DNA of 64,000 bases. Source: Actinoplanes teichomyceticus ATCC 31121 (lineage in GTDB: Bacteria; Actinomycetota; Actinomycetes; Mycobacteriales; Micromonosporaceae). The notes below the pieces were generated by a model. It made no database searches and was not told where the DNA came from. It saw only the letters and a program-made list of their open reading frames with translations. The stretch is taken from assembly GCF_003711105.1 (NCBI RefSeq), contig NZ_CP023865.1:3063001-3127000 (forward strand). The letters run 5' to 3'. The translations under genes were made by a program, and so were the position numbers. Below, one piece after another: positions 57,781 to 64,000 of the stretch. Numbering within the stretch: position 1 is the first letter of the stretch; the number at the start of each line of letters is the position of its first letter.

Positions 57781-59403
57781 GTGGAAATGACGATGCCGCC
57801 GCCGGATCTCGCGCGGCCCGCGCCCGGCAGCCGCCCCCCGGCCGGCCCGGCGCCGCTGCGGCTGCCGGTGGCCGTCGCGCTGGCGGTGGCCGCGGGACTC
57901 GCGCTGCTGCTGGCCCTGCCGCCGTACGACCTGTGGTGGCTCGCCCCGGCCGGGGTCGCGCTGCTCGCGGCCGCCGTGCACCGGCGCCGGCTGCGCGCCG
58001 GCCTGGGGCTCGGCTTCGTGGCCGGTCTGGTGCTGTTCTACCCGCTGCTGGAGTGGACCCGGATCGCCGCCGGCTGGCTGCCCTGGGCGCTGCTGGCGAC
58101 CGCGCAGGCGGCGGTGCTCGGGCTGGCCGGGCTGGCCGGGGCCTGGCTGTCGCCGCTGCACGAGCGCTGGCGGGCGCTGTGGCCGCTGACCGCCGGGCTG
58201 GTCTGGGTGGCCGACGAGGCGCTGCGCGACCGGGCGCCGTTCGGCGGGTTCCCGTGGGGGCGGCTCGCCTTCAGCCAGGGCGACGCGCCGTCGCTGCGGC
58301 TGGCCGCGTGGGGTGGCGCCCCGCTGGTGACGTTCGCGGTGGCGGCCGCCGGTGGGGCGCTGGTGGCGCTGGCCTGGCGGCGCTGGGTGCGCGCGGCCGC
58401 GCTGCCGGCGGCCGGGTTCGCGGCGGTGGCCGTGGCGCTGATCGCCGGCCCGGCCGCGGTGCCGCTGTCCGCGCCGGCCGGCCCGGCCCGCACGGTTGCG
58501 ATCGTGCAGGGCAACGTGCCGCGGCTGGGACTGGACTTCAACGCCCAGCGGCGCGCCGTGCTCGACAACCACGTGACCGCGACGCGCCGGCTGGCCGCGG
58601 ACGTGGCCGCCGGCCGGCAGCCGCAGCCGGACCTGGTGGTCTGGCCGGAGAACTCCAGCGACATCGACCCGCTGCGCAACGCCGACGCGGCGCAGGCGAT
58701 CTCCGGCGCGGCGCGGGCGATCGGGGCGCCGATCCTGGTCGGCACGGTGCTGCGTACCGACACCCCGGGCGACATCAAGAACGCCGGACTGCTCTGGCTG
58801 CCGGTGACCGGGCCGGACCTGGCCCAGACGTATGTCAAGCAGCACCCGGTGCCGTTCGCCGAGTACATGCCGCTGCGCTCGGTCGCCCGTCTGGTCACCG
58901 ACAAGGTCGACCTGGTGAAGAACATGCTGGCCGGCGACCACGCCGGGGTGATCGACGCGGGCGCGCTGACGCTCGGTGACGTGATCTGCTTCGAGGTGGC
59001 CTACGACGGTCTGGTGCGCGACACCGTCGCCCAGGGCGCGCAGATTCTCGCGGTGCAGACCAACAACGCCACGTTCGACGTGGCCGAGGCCCGCCAGCAG
59101 CTGGCCATGGTGCGGTTGCGGGCGGTCGAGCACGGCCTGGACTCGCTGATGGTGTCGACCGTCGGTGTTTCGGCATTCGTCGATACAGCTGGTGGCGTGC
59201 ACGGCGCGACGGCCTTCAACACCGCGGAGGTGGTGGTGCATAAGATGGCCACTGGGGCTACGCGTACGCTGGCGACTCGTTCGGGCGTCTGGCCCGAGCT
59301 GATCGCGGTCGCGCTGACCGCTATCGTGCTGGCCGTCGCCCTGCCTTTGCGTCGGCGGCGCGGGATCACGGGCACTGACGTAGAGAGCGCGGAGGAACGG
59401 TGA
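57781..59403 (+). CDS. lnt: Apolipoprotein N-acyltransferase
   Basis: 540-residue membrane enzyme that adds the third acyl chain to lipoproteins. About six to eight spans lie in residues 15-240, then a periplasmic nitrilase-like domain and a final span. The Glu-Lys-Cys triad is visible in WPENSSDID, KQHPVPFAEY and DVICFEVAYD. It overlaps ppm1 by 4 bp. In Mycobacterium tuberculosis the two proteins are fused as Ppm1; here they are separate but coupled. GTG 57781 or the ATG at 57787 may start it; the frame back to 57727 is less likely. Confidence 0.92.
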   Translation: MEMTMPPPDLARPAPGSRPPAGPAPLRLPVAVALAVAAGLALLLALPPYDLWWLAPAGVALLAAAVHRRRLRAGLGLGFVAGLVLFYPLLEWTRIAAGWLPWALLATAQAAVLGLAGLAGAWLSPLHERWRALWPLTAGLVWVADEALRDRAPFGGFPWGRLAFSQGDAPSLRLAAWGGAPLVTFAVAAAGGALVALAWRRWVRAAALPAAGFAAVAVALIAGPAAVPLSAPAGPARTVAIVQGNVPRLGLDFNAQRRAVLDNHVTATRRLAADVAAGRQPQPDLVVWPENSSDIDPLRNADAAQAISGAARAIGAPILVGTVLRTDTPGDIKNAGLLWLPVTGPDLAQTYVKQHPVPFAEYMPLRSVARLVTDKVDLVKNMLAGDHAGVIDAGALTLGDVICFEVAYDGLVRDTVAQGAQILAVQTNNATFDVAEARQQLAMVRLRAVEHGLDSLMVSTVGVSAFVDTAGGVHGATAFNTAEVVVHKMATGATRTLATRSGVWPELIAVALTAIVLAVALPLRRRRGITGTDVESAEER

Positions 59404-60188
59404 GCGAGGCGGAAGGCTACCCGGGAGTGGGACGGGTCCTCGTGATCATTCCCACCTACAACGAGGCGGACAACGTACGCCTGATCACCGGGCGGGTGCG
59501 CCAGGCGGTGCCCGAGGTCGACATCCTGGTGGCCGACGACAACTCGCCGGACGGCACCGGCGACATCGCCGATGAGCTCGCGCTCGCCGACGACCACATC
59601 TTCGTGCTGCACCGGCAGGGCAAGGAGGGCCTGGGCGCGGCGTACAAGGCCGGGTTCGCCTGGGCCAAGGACAAGGGGTACGACGCCGTCGTCGAGATGG
59701 ACGCGGACGGCTCGCACGCCCCCGAGGAGCTGCCCAAGCTGCTCGGCGCGCTCGGCTCGGCGGACGCGGTGCTCGGCACCCGGTACATCTCCGGCGGCAG
59801 CGTGCACAACTGGCCGATGCACCGGCTGCTGCTGTCGCGCGGCGGCAACATCTACATCCGGATGGCGCTGGGCATGCCGTTCAAGGACGCCACCGGCGGC
59901 TACCGGGCGTACCGGATGACCGTGCTGGACGCCATCGACGTGCCCACGGTCGCCTCGACCGGCTACTCGTTCCAGGTGGAGCTGGCCTGGCGGGCGTACC
60001 GGGGCGGGTTCCGGGTCGTCGAGGTGCCGATCACGTTCACCGAGCGCGAGCACGGCGTCAGCAAGATGAGCGGCAACATCTTCAAGGAACAGCTGCTACG
60101 GGTCACCGTGTGGGGCGCCCAGGCCCGCAAGGAGAGCCTGCTGAACCTGCTCGGCCGCAAGCCGAGGCGGGACCAGACCTGGCCGTGA
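59400..60188 (+). CDS. ppm1: Polyprenol monophosphomannose synthase
   Basis: 262-residue GT2 glycosyltransferase that makes polyprenyl-phosphate mannose from GDP-mannose, the donor for lipomannan and protein mannosylation. Signatures: VLVIIPTYNEADNV, ILVADDNSPDGTGDIA (DDxSPD), EMDADGSHAPEELPKL (DxD type) and GTRYISGGSVHNWP. No C-terminal membrane domain is present, as in the catalytic half of mycobacterial Ppm1. Translation starts at GTG 59400, coupled to lnt. Confidence 0.94.
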   Translation: MSEAEGYPGVGRVLVIIPTYNEADNVRLITGRVRQAVPEVDILVADDNSPDGTGDIADELALADDHIFVLHRQGKEGLGAAYKAGFAWAKDKGYDAVVEMDADGSHAPEELPKLLGALGSADAVLGTRYISGGSVHNWPMHRLLLSRGGNIYIRMALGMPFKDATGGYRAYRMTVLDAIDVPTVASTGYSFQVELAWRAYRGGFRVVEVPITFTEREHGVSKMSGNIFKEQLLRVTVWGAQARKESLLNLLGRKPRRDQTWP

Positions 60189-60213
60189 CGGCGCACTCAG
60201 GCAGGTCGCAGGT

Positions 60214-60250
60214 TCCGGTGTCATGCTGGAGTGGCACGCATGACACCGGA
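60214..60250 (+). promoter_or_regulatory. Hairpin overlapping the fxsA ribosome-binding site
   Basis: Perfect arms TCCGGTGTCATG (60214-60225) and CATGACACCGGA (60239-60250); one further C-G pair makes 13 bp around an 11-nt loop. The right arm runs into the GGAGGA Shine-Dalgarno (60248-60253) five bases before the fxsA ATG. In RNA it could hide the ribosome site; as DNA it could be an operator. It may also act as a ppm1 terminator. Confidence 0.55.
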
Positions 60251-60257
60251 GGATCCA

Positions 60258-60779
60258 ATGCGCCGTAGCCGGATGGCCTACCTACCCTTCGTCTTCCCGC
60301 TGCTGGCCGTCGCCGAGATCTCGGCCTTCGTGGCGGTGGCCCACCTGATCGGGACCGGCTGGGCGTTCCTGGCGCTCGCCGCCGTCACCCTGACCGGCTT
60401 CTCCCTGCTGCGGCGCGAGGGCATCCGTGGCTGGCGGTCCTTCCAGCAGGCCGCCGCCTCCGGCCGGCCGCCCGGCCCCGAGGTGACGAACTCGCTCGTC
60501 GGCCTCGGCGGGGCGCTGCTGCTGGCGCTGCCCGGTTTCGTCACCGGCCTGGCCGGGGTCCTCCTGCTGTTGCCGCCCGGGCGCATCCTGGCCCGCCGGG
60601 GTGTGGAGGGGTTCGCCACGCGCCGTCTCGGCGGCGGCGTCACCGGTGACCTGTTCGGGCCGCGCCGGGTGCGGGTGCGCGTCGACGACCCGACCGTGGT
60701 CGACTCGTCGGTCGTCGGCGGTGACCCGACGGCGTCCCGGCAGCCGGCCGCGGCGATCGAGGGCGAGATCGTCCGGTAG
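60258..60779 (+). CDS. fxsA: FxsA-family membrane protein
   Basis: 173-residue membrane protein of the FxsA (YjeG) family, named for suppression of F-exclusion of phage T7 in Escherichia coli. Spans: AYLPFVFPLLAVAEISAFVA, GTGWAFLALAAVTLTGFSLL, and GGALLLALPGFVTGLAGVLLLL. The hydrophilic tail (GVTGDLFGPRRVRVRVDD) is cytoplasmic. ATG 60258 has GGAGGA five bases upstream; upstream starts at 60231 and 60240 fall inside a long hairpin and are less likely. Confidence 0.88.
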   Translation: MRRSRMAYLPFVFPLLAVAEISAFVAVAHLIGTGWAFLALAAVTLTGFSLLRREGIRGWRSFQQAAASGRPPGPEVTNSLVGLGGALLLALPGFVTGLAGVLLLLPPGRILARRGVEGFATRRLGGGVTGDLFGPRRVRVRVDDPTVVDSSVVGGDPTASRQPAAAIEGEIVR

Positions 60780-60810
60780 CGGTGGCGGTGGCCGCCCGGC
60801 CAGGTCGGTC

Positions 60811-60911
60811 GTGGCGCGCGAGGCGTTGGTCGTGGCGCGCGAGGCGTCGGTCGTGGTCCGCGAGGCGTCGGTCTCGTGGTCCGCGAGGCGTTGGTCGTGG
60901 CCCACGGGGCG
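60811..60911. repeat. Tandem repeat, five copies, period 21-23 bp
   Basis: GTGGCGCGCGAGGCGTYGGTC-type units at 60811, 60832, 60853, 60876 and 60897. It lies between the convergent fxsA and rbpA genes. Confidence 0.88.
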
Positions 60912-60933
60912 CCGTGCCGGGCACGGCACACGA

Positions 60934-60963
60934 AACGGGCCGCCCCGGCAGGGACGGCCCGTT
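60934..60963. terminator. Bidirectional terminator between fxsA and rbpA
   Basis: AACGGGCCGCCCC (60934-60946) pairs with GGGACGGCCCGTT (60951-60963), 12 of 13 pairs, loop GGCA. It ends 20 bp from the rbpA stop. A to T pairs at the outer ends give a short A/T tract on both strands. Confidence 0.88.
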
Positions 60964-60983
60964 CTCGGTGGTATCTGCTGCGG

Positions 60984-61322
60984 TCAGCGGCCCCGGCGGG
61001 TCCGCACCTCCTGCAGCCGCTCGTTGAGGATGTCCTCCAGCTCGGCGATCGAACGCCGCTCCAGCAGCATGTCCCAGTGGGTGCGCGGCGGCTTCGCCTT
61101 CTTCTGCTCCGGCTCGCTGCCGTCGACCAGGCGGGCGACGCTGCCGTCGAACTTGCACTCCCAGGTGGTCGGCACCTCGGCGTCGACGGCGAACGGAACC
61201 TCGAACTGGTGACCCTTGACGCAGAGGTACTCACGGGTCTGTCGGGGCGCCAGCTCGGTGTTACGGTCGGACTCGTAGCTGACTGCGCCTAGACGGCTGC
61301 CGCGCAGCATGCGTTCGCCCAT
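60984..61322 (-). CDS. rbpA: RNA polymerase-binding protein RbpA
   Basis: 112-residue actinobacterial transcription factor that binds RNA polymerase and the principal sigma factor and stabilises open complexes. GERMLRGSRLGAVSYESDRN and the basic linker/sigma-interaction part KPPRTHWDMLLERRSIAELE are nearly diagnostic. Residual zinc-type ligands are visible (YLCVKGHQFEV, WECKFDG), with one cysteine fewer than in the four-ligand form, so zinc may not bind. A sigma-R-type promoter lies 42 bp upstream, as known for Streptomyces rbpA. The ATG at 61322 is the family start. Confidence 0.95.
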   Translation of the reverse strand: MGERMLRGSRLGAVSYESDRNTELAPRQTREYLCVKGHQFEVPFAVDAEVPTTWECKFDGSVARLVDGSEPEQKKAKPPRTHWDMLLERRSIAELEDILNERLQEVRTRRGR

Positions 61323-61363
61323 GATCGGCTTCCCCTCGCTCGTGGTGCTGCTCTCGTTGGTCT

Positions 61364-61389
61364 AACGAAAGGGGCGGCCGCCGGATTCC
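61364..61389 (-). promoter_or_regulatory. Sigma-R-type promoter of rbpA
   Basis: On the minus strand GGAAT (61389-61385) is followed by 18 bases and GTT (61366-61364), exactly the GGAAT-N18-GTT consensus of the thiol-stress sigma factor SigR. It ends 42 bp before the rbpA start. In Streptomyces coelicolor rbpA is a known member of the SigR regulon. Confidence 0.8.
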
Positions 61390-61439
61390 TGCGCCCGCCG
61401 AATGTTCTATCGGTCTCTTACCCGCCCGGTAAAGGCGAT

Positions 61440-61458
61440 GTAACGCTATGAGCGTAAC
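61440..61458. promoter_or_regulatory. Dyad upstream of rbpA
   Basis: GTAACGCT and AGCGTAAC around a 3-bp centre (61440-61458), 118-136 bp upstream of rbpA. A TATGGT box on the minus strand nearby (about 61472) could be a second, housekeeping promoter. The rest of 61323-61676 holds no gene. Confidence 0.4.
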
Positions 61459-61676
61459 CGGCCAGCGACCATACCCCGCAAATTGAACGTTCGTGAAGAC
61501 GACCTTGGCCTGGTTCGGCGGGGTTTGACCCGTCTGCGGGTGGTGCGATGTCGGTCACTCCAGCGTTCACCGAGCATCAACCGTGCCCGCGGCCTCGCCC
61601 TCGCTCACCGCGGGTGACCGGACGGTGTCACACAGGATGATGCCCCGGTGCCCTCGCGGGCGCCCGCCTGCGCCGA

Positions 61677-61705
61677 TGCCCGTGCCGGAATCGCCGGCGC
61701 GGGCA
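61677..61705. terminator. Terminator hairpin of the coiled-coil gene
   Basis: TGCCCGTGCCGG (61677-61688) and CCGGCGCGGGCA (61694-61705) pair over 12 bp with one G-U, 5-nt loop, directly after the minus-strand stop. Confidence 0.7.
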
Positions 61706-61709
61706 CCGG

Positions 61710-62855
61710 TCAGCCCTCGACCGGGGTGGCCTGTGCCGGCGCGGGCGGACGGCCGCCGCCCAGCGTGGCCAGAGCCGACGCGAGGTCGCTGACCTGTCCG
61801 GTGAGCTGCGCGACCCGCTGATGCGCGGCGTCCGCGTCGGCTCGCGCCGCCGCCAGGCGGCGCTCCAGGTCGGCCCGCTCCTCGGCGGCCCGTTCCAGAT
61901 CCTTTCGGGCACGGTCCAGGTCCCCCGCCACATGCCGCAACCCGTCCCGCTCGGACAGCGCCGCGGCCAGCTCCTCGCGCACGGCGGTCACCTCGGCGGC
62001 GGCCCGCTCGGCGCGCGCCGCGGCGTCGGCGGTCGCCCGCTCGGCGGCCTCCGTACGGCGGTTCGCCCGCTCGGCCGCCTCGCGCAGGTGGTCGGCGTCG
62101 CGGCGGGCGGCGGCCAGCGACTCCTCCGCGCGGGCGGCCGCCTCCTGCGCCGTACGCCGGAAGTCGTTGTGGTCGCGCAGCGCCGCGGCCAGATCGCGTT
62201 CCGCCGCGTCCCGCTGCCCCCGGGTGTCCTGCAATTCCTGCCGCGCGGCGGACAGCTCCGTGCCGGCCGCGTCGCGTTCCGCCTCGGCACGCTCGCGCAG
62301 CGCGGCCGCGGCCGTCGCGGCCCGCACCGCCTCGTCGCGCGCCTCCAGCGCCTCCCGCTCGCGCCGACCGGCCTCCTCCGCGGCCCGCTCCGCCTCCGTG
62401 GCCCGCTGCCGGGCCTCGTCCCGCTCGGCGGTCGCGGCCGCCGCGATCTGCTGGGCCGCCGCGGTCGCCGTCGCCGCCTGCTCCGCGTCGCGGCGGGCGT
62501 CGTCCCGCTCGGCGTGCGCGGCGGCCACCGCCCGTGACGTCTCCGCGCGCACCTCGGCGACCTGGCGTTCCACCCCGGCCGGCGACATCTCCGAGTGCAG
62601 CGCCTCGGTGAGCGTGCCGACCATCTGGTCCAGGCGGTCCACCACCTCCCAGGTGCGGGCCACCGAGCCGGCCAGGCCGGGGGAGGAGCGGTGCCGCATC
62701 CGCACGTTGCGGGAGGCGCGCTGGCACTCCCCGTCGTTGTCCCGGCAGTACCGGAACGGCCGGCCGGCGGAGGCGCGCTGCGGCACGGGGCGCCCGCAGT
62801 GCGCGCACGGTCGGGTCTCGCTCGCCTCGGCGGCGGTCTGGTCCTGCGTCGTCAT
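61710..62855 (-). CDS. Coiled-coil protein with N-terminal zinc-ribbon-like motif
   Basis: 381-residue cytoplasmic protein. The N-terminus has CAHCGRPVPQ and YCRDNDGEC, four cysteines in a zinc-ribbon or zinc-hook layout with a basic spacer (RFRYCR region). Residues 100-370 are one long alanine- and arginine-rich coiled coil with heptads (ERDEARQRATEAERAAEEAG, ERATADAAARAERAAAEV). Similar Cys-plus-coiled-coil proteins are common in Micromonosporaceae and Streptomyces, with no known function; an SMC-like or filament role is possible. ATG 62855 has GGGAG six bases upstream; a GTG four codons earlier is the alternative. Confidence 0.8.
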   Translation of the reverse strand: MTTQDQTAAEASETRPCAHCGRPVPQRASAGRPFRYCRDNDGECQRASRNVRMRHRSSPGLAGSVARTWEVVDRLDQMVGTLTEALHSEMSPAGVERQVAEVRAETSRAVAAAHAERDDARRDAEQAATATAAAQQIAAAATAERDEARQRATEAERAAEEAGRREREALEARDEAVRAATAAAALRERAEAERDAAGTELSAARQELQDTRGQRDAAERDLAAALRDHNDFRRTAQEAAARAEESLAAARRDADHLREAAERANRRTEAAERATADAAARAERAAAEVTAVREELAAALSERDGLRHVAGDLDRARKDLERAAEERADLERRLAAARADADAAHQRVAQLTGQVSDLASALATLGGGRPPAPAQATPVEG

Positions 62856-63117
62856 AGCGGCTCCCACCCTAGGCGCAACGACGATCTTCCGGATGTCACC
62901 ACACCGATGCGTGCTCTCCGGGCCGTCCCGGGGGTCCGCCCGTGCCGAGCCGTGGCGCGCGCGATCGACGTCGCGTCGATGCGGGCCGCCGGGCCGTTCC
63001 GGGGGTCCGGCCCCGGCCGGGGCCGCGCCCGTGATGCGTGCCCTCGGGCGGGCGCCGGCCGTCCGCTTCGCGTCTTCCGCGCGCGGGCCGCCGTCTCGCC
63101 AGCGGATCCGGTGTTGT

Positions 63118-63256
63118 CGCGGGCGTGGTGGCCATCCTCGCGGGCGTGGTGCGGCGTCTTCGCGGGCGTGGTGCGGCGTCTTCGCGGGCGTGGTGTGGCG
63201 TCTTCGCGGGCGTGGTGTGGCGTGCTCGCGGGCGTGGTGCGGCGGGCGTGGTGCCG
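63118..63256. repeat. Tandem repeat, six copies, period 21-22 bp
   Basis: CGCGGGCGTGGTGCGGCGTC-type units at 63118, 63139, 63161, 63183, 63205 and 63227, ending in a broken copy at the stop of the APH gene. The remaining part of the gap 62856-63117 contains no gene I can support. Confidence 0.9.
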
Positions 63257-63257
63257 C

Positions 63258-64000
63258 TCACCCCGTCCAGATCCGGCTCAGCCCGGAGCGTTTCTGCAGG
63301 TGGGCAAGGCTCCAGCTGAGGTCCAGGGTGGCCGGGTCCCGGCCGGCGACGCCGAGGAACAGCCAGGCGTGGAAGACCGGGACGATCAAGCTCCACTCCA
63401 GGTCCGACAGCGGGCGCACCTCGTCGTAGCCGCGGATCACCTCGTCCTGGTAGCCGCGCCAGGCCAGCGCGAAGTCGGCGACCTGGAAGTTGTGGTGGGC
63501 GATCTCGAAGTCCAGCACGCCGGTCAGCCGGTCGCCGTCGAACAGCAGGTTCCACGGGGCGAAGTCGCCGTGGACCACGCTGCGCGGGGCGTCGCCGGTG
63601 GGGAGGGCGGCGAACCGGGCGGCCGCCGCCTCGCGGCAGGCGCGCAGGCGGGCGCCGTCGGCCGGATGGATCCTCTCGTACGCCCGGAGCGTGCGCTCCA
63701 GCGCCGGATCCGCCAGCACCTCGACCGGCGAGCGGAACCCGCCGCGCTGCGCGGTGATGCCGGTGGCGGCCAGCTCGGCGTGCAACCGCGCGAGCAGCCG
63801 GCCGCGGGTGCGCTGCTGGGCCGGGCTGTCCGGGCCGGACGAGCGCAGCGGGCGGCCGGGCAGTCGCCGGTACAGCAGCCACACGCCGCCCGGCGTGACC
63901 AGCGGCTCGTCGGTCGGTTCCGGGACCGGCCAGCCTCGTGCGTGCAGCGCCGCCGCGACCCGCAGCGGGTACGGCCAGTCCGGGCTGTCGGCGGGATCGA
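63258..64000 (-). CDS. Aminoglycoside phosphotransferase-family kinase, 5'-truncated by window
   Basis: The gene runs off the right end; 247 codons are visible, open to the last base (DWPYPLRVAAALHARGWPVP). The APH/choline kinase core is clear: SVVHGDFAPWNLLFDGDR (Brenner motif with the catalytic Asp), then GVLDFEIAHHNFQVADFALA with the metal Asp. It phosphorylates a hydroxyl group of a small molecule, perhaps an antibiotic, perhaps a metabolite. Family resemblance does not tell which. The ATG-like start at 63884 seen in short frames is internal. Confidence 0.88.
   Translation of the reverse strand, partial: DPADSPDWPYPLRVAAALHARGWPVPEPTDEPLVTPGGVWLLYRRLPGRPLRSSGPDSPAQQRTRGRLLARLHAELAATGITAQRGGFRSPVEVLADPALERTLRAYERIHPADGARLRACREAAAARFAALPTGDAPRSVVHGDFAPWNLLFDGDRLTGVLDFEIAHHNFQVADFALAWRGYQDEVIRGYDEVRPLSDLEWSLIVPVFHAWLFLGVAGRDPATLDLSWSLAHLQKRSGLSRIWTG

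Noticed and set aside
57350..57790. 146-codon frame before lnt
   Set aside because: Arg/Pro/Ser-rich with no homology impression, and no ribosome site at its start.
61567..62808. 413-codon minus frame over the coiled-coil gene
   Set aside because: Shifted frame of the coiled-coil gene with Gly/Arg-rich translation; the heptad frame is clearly the real one.

Overview
The window is about 64 kb of very GC-rich DNA (roughly three quarters G+C, with strong GC bias at third codon positions). It comes from a high-GC actinomycete, most likely Micromonosporaceae and plausibly Actinoplanes. The family call is inference: it rests on the DUF397 protein, RbpA behind a sigma-R-type promoter, the adjacent Lnt and Ppm1 genes and many GTG starts. 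No rRNA, tRNA, CRISPR array, IS element or prophage was seen.

Layout. 0-11 kb: a decayed DUF4041 gene at the left edge, the glycogen debranching enzyme GlgX, a MerR/lytic-transglycosylase pair, small housekeeping and unknown genes (DUF72, DUF397, DUF1810, HAD phosphatase, BluB, MmcQ, CutA), a PhoD-type phosphatase coupled to a discoidin-like secreted protein, and a secreted HNH nuclease. 11-17 kb: a CPBP membrane protease, a secreted GH16 glucanase and a repeat-rich stretch. 17-23 kb: a small operon (acetyltransferase, TetR, MFS exporter) behind tandem operator-like dyads, a membrane GGDEF protein and a DszC/SfnB-like flavoprotein. 23-34 kb: GNAT, a large GAF/PAS/GGDEF/EAL protein, two PRC-barrel proteins, a TetR/SDR divergent pair, a 5'-3' exonuclease and a secreted glycoside hydrolase with a lectin tail. 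34-41 kb: acyl-CoA dehydrogenase, Lrp regulator, two DinB-fold proteins, three gene remnants and an Mrr-like nuclease.

Two physiological modules stand out. At 41.9-47.6 kb lies an arsenic-resistance region: arsC, an aquaporin, an ArsR-ArsC fusion and a second ArsR on the minus strand, facing a Cys-pair-rich FAD oxidoreductase and an MFS transporter on the plus strand. At 49.3-57.3 kb lies a beta-lysine catabolic region: kamA divergent from kdd, an amidohydrolase, kamD, kamE, kal and a MutL/GlmL-like ATPase. It encodes most of the clostridial lysine fermentation route, but the cleavage enzyme Kce is not seen. The B12 lower-ligand gene bluB lies 43 kb away in the same window and could support the B12-dependent KamDE. 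The right end carries Lnt, Ppm1, FxsA, RbpA, a coiled-coil protein and a partial APH-type kinase.

A striking genome-scale trait is the number of short tandem repeats. About twenty stretches (15-54 bp units, 2-13 copies) lie between genes or inside N-terminal or linker coding regions. Almost every locus has its own private unit, and several units look derived from the 3' end of the neighbouring gene.
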